Below, piece after piece: positions 6,901-14,700 of a stretch of 18,623 nt of DNA. The notes under the pieces are model-generated. The model was not told the origin of the DNA. It saw only the letters and a list, made by a program, of their open reading frames with translations, and did no database searches. Numbering within the stretch: position 1 is the first letter of the stretch; each line of letters starts with the position of its first letter. The position numbers and the translations under genes are program-made. The stretch lies in contig CAYRWY010000059.1 of NCBI GenBank assembly GCA_964427955.1, forward strand, positions 1 to 18,623, given 5' to 3'. The stretch is from JACRBK01 sp964427955 (GTDB lineage: Bacteria > Chloroflexota > Anaerolineae > Aggregatilineales > Aggregatilineaceae).

Positions 6901-6925
6901 GAAACGGCTATAATCCAGTCGTTTC
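6901..6925 (+). promoter_or_regulatory. -10 element inside a dyad, upstream of the lipoprotein gene
   Basis: A perfect TATAAT (6909-6914) lies between GAAACG (6901-6906) and CGTTTC (6920-6925), a 6-bp inverted repeat. No good -35 is seen; TTCTCG and TGTTCT near 6886-6893 are weak. The dyad straddling a -10 element is the geometry of a repressor operator, but no cognate regulator is proven. Confidence 0.4.
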
Positions 6926-6961
6926 AATGGCTCTAGTCCAGTGAGGAGGCGTTACCCTACT

Positions 6962-7786
6962 ATGCGCCGCACACTTTGTCTGGTCGTACTCCTGATGCTG
7001 TTCGCCGCTGCCTGCAACCAGGCCCACGATGATACGGTCGTTCCGACTCTCGCCAGCTATGATACACTGCCCACGGCCTTATTTCTCACCCAGAACGCGC
7101 CCCCGGCAGGATTTGGCGACGTGAATTTCGATCCGATCGATCTGCACCTGTCGGATCACCAGGGCTGGGTCTATACGATCACCGGCCAGTTTGACGGCAC
7201 CTTCGACGCGTCGGGACAGCCCGCCCAGGGTACGCTGGACATCCAGATCCAGGGGAACGAGTTGGGGGCCGCGCGCCGGGTGGTTTTCACCGCGGAGGGC
7301 CTGGCCTTTCTGGTCGATGAAGCTATCCTCAAGCTCGAAGGCGTGCGCTTCAGCAACGATTACTACCTGGTGGACGTGAATGGCCGCTGTACCTCCGATC
7401 CGGGCGGCAAGCTGGGCGGCGCCGAGATCGCCGATCTGTCCGCCGGACAGGTGATCGGCGGCATCCTGCGCGCGCAGCCGACGGGTCACCGCCAGGAGAT
7501 CGAGGGTATTCCCGCCTGGCAGTACGGCTTCACCACCGACGCGGTACGGCTGCCCGCGGTGCACCTGGGGGCGGACAGCACGCTGTCGTTGCAGGCCGAT
7601 CTGTGGATCGCGCCGCAGGTGAATGCCGTGCTGCGCTATGAAGTGACAGCCCAGGTGGCGCACGTGCACCTGCTGTGGGCGGACCTGGCGGCCTCCCCGG
7701 TGTCGGGCAAGCTGTATCTGCGCTACGAGCTGAGTATTCCTGACCTGGACGCGCTGCCCAATATCTCGGTCCCACACGGCTGCTGA
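6962..7786 (+). CDS. Predicted lipoprotein of unknown function
   Basis: 274 aa from the ATG at 6962. GAGGAGG (6943-6949) lies 12 nt upstream; a GTG at 6941 would overlap that ribosome site and is rejected. The N-terminus MRRTLCLVVLLMLFAAAC is a short basic and hydrophobic export signal ending in a Cys18 that suits lipid modification, although -3 is Ala rather than the usual Leu. The mature part has no conserved catalytic motif. Its alternating hydrophobic pattern, with YTITGQFDG, ARRVVFTAEGLAFLVD, IPAWQYGF and LSLQADLWI, suggests a large curved beta sheet, like the LolA/LprG/LppX group of hydrophobic-ligand carriers. That fold guess is inference. It diverges from the BTAD regulator and ends just before the dnaN promoter. 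Confidence 0.82.
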   Translation: MRRTLCLVVLLMLFAAACNQAHDDTVVPTLASYDTLPTALFLTQNAPPAGFGDVNFDPIDLHLSDHQGWVYTITGQFDGTFDASGQPAQGTLDIQIQGNELGAARRVVFTAEGLAFLVDEAILKLEGVRFSNDYYLVDVNGRCTSDPGGKLGGAEIADLSAGQVIGGILRAQPTGHRQEIEGIPAWQYGFTTDAVRLPAVHLGADSTLSLQADLWIAPQVNAVLRYEVTAQVAHVHLLWADLAASPVSGKLYLRYELSIPDLDALPNISVPHGC

Positions 7787-7791
7787 GAGGC

Positions 7792-7819
7792 TTGGCTTAG
7801 GGGAAAAAAGAGTTATAAT
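7792..7819 (+). promoter_or_regulatory. Candidate dnaN promoter
   Basis: TTGGCT (7792-7797) and a perfect TATAAT (7814-7819) are separated by 16 bp. The -35 begins 5 bp after the lipoprotein stop codon, so dnaN need not depend on the upstream gene. Confidence 0.6.
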
Positions 7820-7880
7820 TATACCTAACTTTTTCGTCATTGTCTATGAGAATCGCCCCCTGACCATTCAGGAGAATGCT

Positions 7881-9023
7881 ATGCGAGTATCGGTTTTGCA
7901 GGAAAATCTATACAAGGGCCTCGCGACGGTCAGCCGCGCGATCCAGAGCCGCCCTACGCTGCCAATTCTGGCTAACGTCATGATCGCCACCGACGATGCA
8001 CGGTTGCAGCTTTCGGCCACGAACCTGGACCTGGGCATCAGTGCCTGGATTGGGGCGAAGATCGAGCAGCCCGGCGCCATCACGGTTCCGGCACGCACGC
8101 TTCAAGAACTGGTGGCGACGCTGCCGCCGGAACGGGTCGATATGGACCTGGACGTGCGTACACTGACCCTGCGCCTGCGCTGCGGTGCCAAATCCGCCAA
8201 TATCAAGGGGATGGACGCCAGCGAGTATCCCCTTATGCCCACGTTCGATACCGAACGCGCCATCGCCGTGAATGCCCGCGTGATGAAAGAAATGATCGAT
8301 CAGGTGGTCTTCGCCGCGGCGAAGGAAGACAACCGCCCGATCTTGACCGGCGTGCTGCTGCGCTTCGACGGCGACGTGCTCACGATGGCCGCGGCAGACG
8401 GCTACCGGCTGGCCGTGCGCACCACCCAGCTTGAATTCGGCGTGGGCGATCACCGGCCCGAACCGCTGATCGTTCCAGCGCGCACCCTCAACGAGCTGGC
8501 CCGTGTCATCGGCGAGGAAGACGACGAGGTATTGATCGGGCTGCCCGATCAGCGCGGCCAGGTGATGTTCAGCCTCAAGAGCGTGCTGATGATCTCGCAG
8601 TTGATCGAGGGCAAATTCCCCGATTACCAGGCCATCGTCCCGCGCGGCTACCAGACCCAAATCCTGGCCTACACCGACGATCTGCTGGCGGCGTGCAAAA
8701 GCTCGGAAGTCTTCGCCAAAGATTCGGCCAACACGGCGCGCATCCTGATCGAGCCGAGCGGCACGCCGAACGTGCCGGGCCGCATCACCGTCGCGGGCAA
8801 GTCGCAGGAAAAAGGCGACGCCGAAGCCCCGGTCGATGCCAGCATCGACGGGCAGGCGGTCGAAGTGGCCTTCAACATCCGCTACCTGATCGACGTGCTG
8901 AACGTCATCCGCGAGGAACAGGTGGTGCTGGAAACCAGCGGCCCGACGGCTCCCGGCGTGGTCCGTCCGGCGGGGCGCGACGACTTCACCCACGTGATCA
9001 TGCCGATGTCCACCGGGCGGTGA
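7881..9023 (+). CDS. dnaN: DNA polymerase III subunit beta (sliding clamp)
   Basis: 380 aa, close to the usual ~370. The beta clamp is a dimeric ring that encircles DNA and tethers polymerase III and other replication and repair proteins. The start MRVSVLQENLYKGLATVSRAI, the TLPILANVMI segment, NLDLGI, the middle domain NRPILTGVLLRF with AADGYRLAVR, LIEGKFPDYQAIVP, and the C-terminal VIMPMSTGR that lines the protein-binding pocket are all family hallmarks. AGGAGA lies 5 nt before the ATG. No dnaA or recF is adjacent, so the classical dnaA-dnaN-recF order is broken here. It heads a co-directional run with a zinc-ribbon gene and dtd, although a GC-rich hairpin lies between. Confidence 0.97.
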   Translation: MRVSVLQENLYKGLATVSRAIQSRPTLPILANVMIATDDARLQLSATNLDLGISAWIGAKIEQPGAITVPARTLQELVATLPPERVDMDLDVRTLTLRLRCGAKSANIKGMDASEYPLMPTFDTERAIAVNARVMKEMIDQVVFAAAKEDNRPILTGVLLRFDGDVLTMAAADGYRLAVRTTQLEFGVGDHRPEPLIVPARTLNELARVIGEEDDEVLIGLPDQRGQVMFSLKSVLMISQLIEGKFPDYQAIVPRGYQTQILAYTDDLLAACKSSEVFAKDSANTARILIEPSGTPNVPGRITVAGKSQEKGDAEAPVDASIDGQAVEVAFNIRYLIDVLNVIREEQVVLETSGPTAPGVVRPAGRDDFTHVIMPMSTGR

Positions 9024-9057
9024 TGACGCCCGCCGGATAAGACCGGGATCAACAGCG

Positions 9058-9078
9058 GGGGCGTAGCATATACGCCCC
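9058..9078 (+). terminator. GC-rich hairpin after dnaN
   Basis: GGGGCGTA (9058-9065) pairs perfectly with TACGCCCC (9071-9078) around a 5-nt loop, 34 nt after the dnaN stop. The following bases are TGCGAGTTC, without a T-run, so it could be a weak terminator, an attenuator or an mRNA-stabilising hairpin. Confidence 0.4.
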
Positions 9079-9123
9079 TGCGAGTTCTATCGACGGTCGC
9101 TATTGATTAAGGACAGGACCCTG

Positions 9124-9591
9124 ATGATCATCTTTGGAACGAAAGTCCGGCATTCCGTCAAAGGCGAAGGAGAATTTTACTGCCCCCGCTGCAAGGCTCA
9201 GCGAAAATATCTTCACAAGTGCGCGACCCGCTATTTCGCGCTGTACTTCGTTCCGCTGATCCCGATGGGCACCCTGGCCGAATACGTCGAGTGCCAGTCG
9301 TGCGGCACGACGTTCGACCTGTCCGTGCTGAACGCCAAAGCCCCGGCCAAGCCGCGGCTGGCCCCGGTCAACCTGCCTGCGCTGATCAACGATCTGCCGA
9401 GCCAACTGGCGACGGGCATCCCGGTCGAATACCTGGTGCGCGATCTCAACGCCGGCGGCCTGGAGCGGGACGTAGCGCTCCGGACAATTGAGCCGTACCT
9501 GGCGTCCGGTCGCAAAACCTGTCCCACCTGTAACCTGACGTATGCGGCCAACGTCACGACCTGCGCCGAATGCCACCAGCCCCTACCGTAG
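9124..9591 (+). CDS. Zinc-ribbon protein with two zinc sites
   Basis: 155 aa from the ATG at 9124, with AGGA 5 nt upstream; a TTG at 9103 would extend over this site. The N-terminal domain has CPRC (20-23), Cys33 and CQSC (57-60) around TRYFALYFVPLIPMGTLAEY, the signature of small zinc-ribbon proteins in which a hydrophobic loop separates the two knuckles. Residues 65-130 form a helical linker with GIPVEYLVRDLNAGGLERD. The C-terminus holds a second, compact ribbon, CPTC (133-136) and CAEC (147-150). No enzyme motif is seen. It ends 12 nt before dtd and is probably co-transcribed with it. The role is unknown. Confidence 0.85.
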   Translation: MIIFGTKVRHSVKGEGEFYCPRCKAQRKYLHKCATRYFALYFVPLIPMGTLAEYVECQSCGTTFDLSVLNAKAPAKPRLAPVNLPALINDLPSQLATGIPVEYLVRDLNAGGLERDVALRTIEPYLASGRKTCPTCNLTYAANVTTCAECHQPLP

Positions 9592-9603
9592 CGAGGATCG
9601 TCG

Positions 9604-10053
9604 ATGCGCGTCGTGCTACAGCGAGTCAAGCAAGGGGCCGTGCGGGTTGAGGGAGAAGTCGTGGGCGCGGTCGATCACGGGTTCGTGATCCTGGTCGGCG
9701 TCGGCCACCAGGATGGCGACGAGCAGGCGCTCTGGCTGGCGCGCAAGATCGCCGGGCTGCGCGTGTTCGAGGACGAGGCGGGCAAATTCAACCGCTCGAT
9801 CCTGGACGTGGGCGGGGGCTGTCTGGTCGTGTCCCAGTTCACCCTGTTCGCCGACGCGCGCAAAGGCCGCCGTCCCAGCTTCACGGACGCTGCCCCGCCG
9901 GAGATCGCCGAACCGCTGATCGCGCGGTTTGCCGGGATGCTGCGCCAGGCCGGGGTCGGGCGGGTGGAAACCGGTGTCTTTGGCGCGCGGATGCAGGTCG
10001 AGATCCAGAACGACGGACCGGTTACGATCCTGCTGGATACCGAGGACCTCTAG
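9604..10053 (+). CDS. dtd: D-aminoacyl-tRNA deacylase
   Basis: 149 aa, the standard length for Dtd. It removes D-amino acids (and mischarged glycine) from tRNA, a cytoplasmic proofreading step. The two signature motifs are intact: SQFTLFAD (77-84), and the Gly-cisPro region NDGPVT (136-141), which forms the chiral-selective site. The start MRVVLQRVKQGAVRVEGEVVG is also typical, as is RRPSFTDAAPP. GAGGA lies 4 nt before the ATG. It is the second gene of a pair with the zinc-ribbon gene. Confidence 0.97.
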   Translation: MRVVLQRVKQGAVRVEGEVVGAVDHGFVILVGVGHQDGDEQALWLARKIAGLRVFEDEAGKFNRSILDVGGGCLVVSQFTLFADARKGRRPSFTDAAPPEIAEPLIARFAGMLRQAGVGRVETGVFGARMQVEIQNDGPVTILLDTEDL

Positions 10054-10059
10054 CCCGCG

Positions 10060-10089
10060 TTGGCTTCAAAATCAATTTCGCACTACACT
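10060..10089 (+). promoter_or_regulatory. Candidate promoter of the dehydrogenase-like gene
   Basis: TTGGCT (10060-10065) and TACACT (10084-10089) are 18 bp apart, each matching 4 of 6 consensus bases. It lies in the 78-nt gap after dtd. Read-through from dtd is equally possible. Confidence 0.3.
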
Positions 10090-10131
10090 ACACCTAATCA
10101 CAAACTTTCTTGAAACCGTTGGAGGACCCCT

Positions 10132-11466
10132 ATGTCGGTGTGGCCCCTGCCCCGGATCAGCATCCGGGAACTGAATACAGTGCAAGAAACACGTCCCGTA
10201 GCGCTGCTCACGACTGCCGAGGCCTGGGCCGCGCTGAACACCCGTCTTGCCCTGCCGGTGGTGATCCAGGCCGAGCCTGCTCGCCTGGATCGCGAGTTGG
10301 TGGACTACCTGGCCGCGAATCTGCCCAGCCGGGTGAAGGCGATCTACGCCGTGGGCAGCGGCGCGCCGGTGGAAACGGGCAAAGTGATCGCGTCCCGTAA
10401 CAACGTGCCGCTGATCGTCGTCCCCACGGCGCTGGACAGCATCCTGCCGCTGCTTCCGGTCGCGCTGGTTGATGAGGTCGTAGAAGACCGCAAGCGCCGT
10501 GTCTTGCTGGAAACTGGTCCGGCGGCGGAACTGATCCTCGATTGGGAAATGATCCTGGCCGCGCCGGAAACCCTGCGCGGGGCCGGGATCGCCGACGTTA
10601 TGTCGATCATCACCGGCCTGCTCGATTGGCGCTTTGCCGCGCAGAAGGGCAAGAATCCCCGCGAGCAGCGGTTCATGCCCTGGGCGGCAGGTGTCGCGAC
10701 CGATCTCGCCAAAGAAGCGATCAAGAATTCCGGTCCGATCGGCCAGGGCCAGAGTGATGCGCTGCGCACGCTGCTGAACCTGATGATGCTGGCGGTGCAG
10801 TTGAGCAACCAATTGGGGCACATGCGCGTCCAGCAGGGCAGTGAGCATTACCTGGGTCAGGTGCTCGGCGCCGAATCGGCGCAGGGCATGGCGTATGCCG
10901 AACTGGTCGGGCCTTGCCTGCTGTTTACCGCGGCCCTGCATGGCCAGGACCCCGCCCCGCTGCGGGATGCCTTGCAGCACGCGGGGGTGCGCCTGGATCA
11001 ACTGCGCGCCACCGATTTCAACCTGATGATCGACAACCTGGACGGCCACCTGACGGATTACGGCTTCCCCTACAGCATCCTGAACGAAACCGATCCGCAG
11101 TCCGACGCCGTGGCCAAAGCCCTGGAATCGGCTGGACTGGCGATTCTGGCGGACACCTGGAAGAAACTGGAAGAAACACAGCCGCTCTCCGCCGTGCTTG
11201 AAACGCCTCAGGAAGCCCAGGCGGAGACGCCCGAAGAAGTCCCGGCGGAAGAGCCTGTCGCCGCCGCCGCAGAGGCTGAGGCCGAAACGGCTCCGGCAGC
11301 CGTGGCCGAAACCCCGGCGGAGACGGATGTCGAAGCGACACCCCAGGCGGATATCGAAACCCAGGCCGCTGCCGCGATTGCGGACACGGTCATCGAGGAA
11401 CCTCCTGTCGCTGAGAAGGATAATACTCAGCCCACAGAAGGTACCGCCAGCCTGTCCCACGGCTAG
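10132..11466 (+). CDS. Divergent glycerol-1-phosphate-dehydrogenase-like protein with an acidic tail
   Basis: 444 aa. Residues about 20-345 resemble the iron-containing alcohol dehydrogenase/dehydroquinate synthase fold, nearest by eye to sn-glycerol-1-phosphate dehydrogenase (EgsA/AraM). Matching landmarks are YAVGSGAPVETGK (72-84; usual GGGTxxDxxK), VPLIVVPTALDS (92-103; usual PTAxSNDG), APETLRGAGIADVMSIIT with DW (144-166) and MRVQQGSEHYL (231-241). Of the expected metal ligands Asp155 and His239 are kept, but the second His position reads Tyr255 (AYAELVG instead of HGExVG). The glycine loop and substrate loop are also altered. Residues ~351-444 are an Ala/Glu/Pro/Thr-rich, probably disordered tail absent from normal enzymes. 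GGAGGA lies 5 nt before the ATG. It may be an inactive or repurposed member. The homology is by pattern only and could be off within the superfamily. Confidence 0.8.
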   Translation: MSVWPLPRISIRELNTVQETRPVALLTTAEAWAALNTRLALPVVIQAEPARLDRELVDYLAANLPSRVKAIYAVGSGAPVETGKVIASRNNVPLIVVPTALDSILPLLPVALVDEVVEDRKRRVLLETGPAAELILDWEMILAAPETLRGAGIADVMSIITGLLDWRFAAQKGKNPREQRFMPWAAGVATDLAKEAIKNSGPIGQGQSDALRTLLNLMMLAVQLSNQLGHMRVQQGSEHYLGQVLGAESAQGMAYAELVGPCLLFTAALHGQDPAPLRDALQHAGVRLDQLRATDFNLMIDNLDGHLTDYGFPYSILNETDPQSDAVAKALESAGLAILADTWKKLEETQPLSAVLETPQEAQAETPEEVPAEEPVAAAAEAEAETAPAAVAETPAETDVEATPQADIETQAAAAIADTVIEEPPVAEKDNTQPTEGTASLSHG

Positions 11467-11711
11467 AAGTACGCATCTGAATCAATCAGGGGCGGGGTTT
11501 GCTCAGCGGGCAGACGCCGCCCCGCTGCTTCCTGACAAATGTTAAGATTTGTTAAGGGACCACAAGTATTGTCATCAGATTGCGACGTTGCTCCCCCTAA
11601 TGCGGTTTTTCCAACAGACACCCGATGAGATCTCGATCTTGGTGGAGTTAGATCTTCTTCTGGCTCCTCCGACGCGCTCAATCCTTTATTGGCTTTTGGA
11701 GGTCATAATCT
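11467..11711 (+). other. Leader region of the giant exported protein gene
   Basis: 245 nt without a gene. Near the left edge two alternative GC-rich hairpins are possible: GGGGCGG (11489-11495) with CCGCCCC (11517-11523), or AGCGGG (11505-11510) with CCCGCT (11521-11526). Neither is followed by a T-run. GTTAAG then occurs twice, at 11541-11546 and 11551-11556, exactly 10 bp apart. GGAGG (11698-11702) is the ribosome site for the next gene. I could not find a convincing -35/-10 pair. Confidence 0.5.
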
Positions 11712-14700
11712 ATGGGCAATTACCGACTACGAAAGGTAGCCCACCGTCTGATCACTACCGTCGCACTGATGACGATTGTGATCACGACGTTCTGGACGGG
11801 CACGCAGACTCCCACGCGTGCTGCCCCGGCGTCGGACGTCAGCTCAGAACAGACGGCGAGCTATACCCCGGTCTCTGGCTCCACTAGCGACGCTTCCCCG
11901 TCGTCCAGCACGGTGCCTACCGAGCTGGCTCCGCTGAATGCGATGGTGATGGTCAGTCCGGATCACCTCGCCGCGCTGGAGAAAACCATCACCCGCGCGG
12001 GTGGCTATGTGTACGTTCAGCAGGGTGAGGCGTTGTTCGTCGGGCTGAAGGATCTGACACCCAACGATCTCATGCCGGTGGGCGCGCGCGCCGTCTATCA
12101 GTCCATCGTCCCCGACCGCGAGATCGCGGCCCTGTCTGCCGACGACCGCGCTGCCGTGATGGTCTGGAACCAGATGCTGAACGAAAGCACCCGGCAGGTG
12201 GCATTGTCAGCGGTCAGCGATGAAGACAGCTCGACCGTGATCCTCCCCACCGACCGGACTCAAGCGTCCCGCGCCCAGGAGGTGCCGACCCTGGACCAGC
12301 AGACCAGCGATTATATGGTCGGGTCGGTCGCGGTCCGGGTCTTGTTCGTTGAAAGCACGGGGGTAGGCACCGAAAACTGGACCGAAGTCGAAGTCAACAA
12401 GGTGAAGACGGAGATCGTCCAGGCGCTCGACTGGTGGACCACGGCGGCGACGGCTCCCGCGAATTTCGGTGGAGATCCCCGGCCCTCGGCCAACCTGGAA
12501 TGGAACGTGAGCTACGTTTCGCCCTTCGAAGGATCGGCGGAGGATCGGCTCAAAATCCAGATTCCCTATGAACCGATCTCACTCACCACGGTTCAGGCTG
12601 CGGCGGATGGCGGCTGGATGTCGCTGGTCGCCCAGCATTTCCTCCCGACCATGCCCGCGGATGGCACCACCCTGCGCGAGTTGGCCAACAGTTCGCGCTG
12701 GAAGATTGTCAACAGCGAGCGCGAGCAAATCTACGACTGGGCTTTCACCCTCTTCGTCGTGGACAGCAGTACCGACGATAATGGCTACTTCCAGGACGGC
12801 AAGGCTGCCGGGGCGGCGTTGAACGGCCCCTATGCCTTCGTCAGCTTTGATGGTGGCAAAACCAAGGATAACGGCCTGGGAACCGAGAATCTCGAAATCC
12901 TGATCGCCAAGATGGTGGGTCATGTCTTCGGCGCCGGCGACGAGTCGTGGAGCGCCAGCTCCGCGGGCGCGGGCTGCCGTCCGGATGAAATGTACGGGTA
13001 CTTCCGCATCGAACATTCTAACTGCGAATTTCCGAACGAAATCGCTGACCCATCCCTCATGCGCGCCGGTCTGGAAATGATCGATGCGTATCGCACGAAC
13101 ACCCTGTCGCTGCCCGCTCGCCAGCAGGTCGGGTGGTACGATGGCGACAACGACGGGTTCTACGATGTCACCGATACGCTGACCGATACCTTCACCGGTT
13201 TTTCCGCGGCTCCGGCGTGCCCGGTGCTGCATATCGCGAACCAGTTGGTCGAAAACAAAGACCCGCTGCCGGGTGATGTAACTGACGAAGGCCACTGGAG
13301 TATCTTCGTCTGGGACCCGGTGGAGGGCCTGGTGGAAAAAACAGCCTTCTTCATCCCGGTCAACATCAACTGGATCGGCTATGTCTGGGGACGCATCGGC
13401 CCAGGCGAATGGGTCGCTGGTGCTCCGGCTGGAACGGAGTACGGCGAGACGCGGGCCTGGACGCGGGATGATGAGGGGTACACCCTCTATCTGCCCGGCC
13501 AGTCGGGTGCGCTGAACCGGGTGCAGATCGCTCTCATGAACCGCTGGGAACAGCAGACCTATATCACCGAAAACCCGGTGAATGTGTCCGTCCTGGGCGC
13601 GCTCAACCAGCCGATGCTCTACGATACCTACGACGAAGAAGCGGTTGGGTTGTACGGCCCCACCGGGACGCTGCGTGGCGGTTGGTCGTTCTCGCCGCTC
13701 CCTGGCGCGTATGGGGACGCCACGATGTTGACCAGCGCCTTCAAAAGCGAAGCCTGTTTCGCCTTTGCCGGTCGCGAAGTCACGCTCTACTACAGCAAAC
13801 AAACAGTAGGGGTGGCCGACGTCTACGTGGATGGCGAGCTTCATTCGACCATCCGCTACACCAATGATGCACAGCTCAAGGTCAAGCACGTCATCACCAA
13901 CCTTGCTCCTGGCATTCACGTCGTACGGCTCGAAACCGTGATCGGGGTGATCGACTTCGATGCGTTCCAGTTGACCAACAGCGCCACCGATGCCACGCAG
14001 ATCATCGACGCGCTCCCGATCGAGTCGGGAGGAACCGAAATCCCCGTGTCCGCGTCAGGCTTCTACGAGGACTTCGAAGCGAAACTGCACTATCTCGGCG
14101 TCTGGCAAGACAGCACGCTGCCGGTGGGCAGCGGGCCGGGCCCGGGGGCGGACCTTTCCGCGAAGCGCAGCTCGAACGCTTATGACCGCTTCTATTTCCT
14201 CTTCAAGAATGCCGATGCCGTGGCAATCTACCGGTCGGTCTTTCCGGGTGGTGGGTCAGCCCAGGTCTATCTCGATGGCGAAGAGATCGGCACGATGTAC
14301 AACGACGCTACCGTCGCGCGCGTCATGCCGTTCTACATCGGCGGCGTCCTCTCAGGCTCGGTCCACACCGTAGAAGTGCGGATCAATCCGAACACGCCGT
14401 ATTTTGAACTCGCCTCGCTGCGCTTCCGGCAGTTGGCCACTGAGAGCTTCCCGGCTCCCCAGAGCCTGTACACGCCGGCGTCTCCCGGAGTACCGTTGGA
14501 TGTCGCCTTTAATGGCGCGCAGGACCCCAATAACGGCCTCTGGACCACCAAGACCAATTACCTCGCATCGAAAGATCAGGGTGCACTGCTGACCATGTTC
14601 TTCAAGGGATCGGCGGTGGCGGTCAACGTCGGGACCGGCAGCTCGGATGGCCTGTTGGAGATGTATGTCGATGGCCGCCTGATGCGCACGGTAGATACCA

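Larger units (their letters stand above)
6526..6961. other. Divergent intergenic region between regulator and lipoprotein genes
   Basis: 436 nt without a convincing gene. Bases 6540-6640 are of mixed composition. A large hairpin lies at 6645-6684. Bases 6690-6830 are strikingly AT-rich compared with the rest of the window. A minus-strand promoter candidate (6713-6739) and a plus-strand TATAAT within a short dyad (6901-6925) fit divergent transcription of the two flanking genes. No DnaA-box cluster, tRNA or small reading frame with a ribosome site stands out. Confidence 0.6.

Noticed and set aside
10072..11460. A 462-codon open frame on the minus strand opposite the dehydrogenase-like gene
   Set aside because: Composition is Gly/Arg/Phe-rich without a recognisable domain and no ribosome site; the plus-strand frame has family motifs and a strong GGAGGA.
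11489..11526. GC-rich hairpins after the dehydrogenase-like gene as a clear terminator
   Set aside because: Two mutually exclusive stems are possible and neither is followed by T residues, so I describe them within the leader region instead.
12579..13919. A 446-codon minus-strand open frame
   Set aside because: Antisense shadow over the metalloprotease-like domain; no start signal and no domain pattern.
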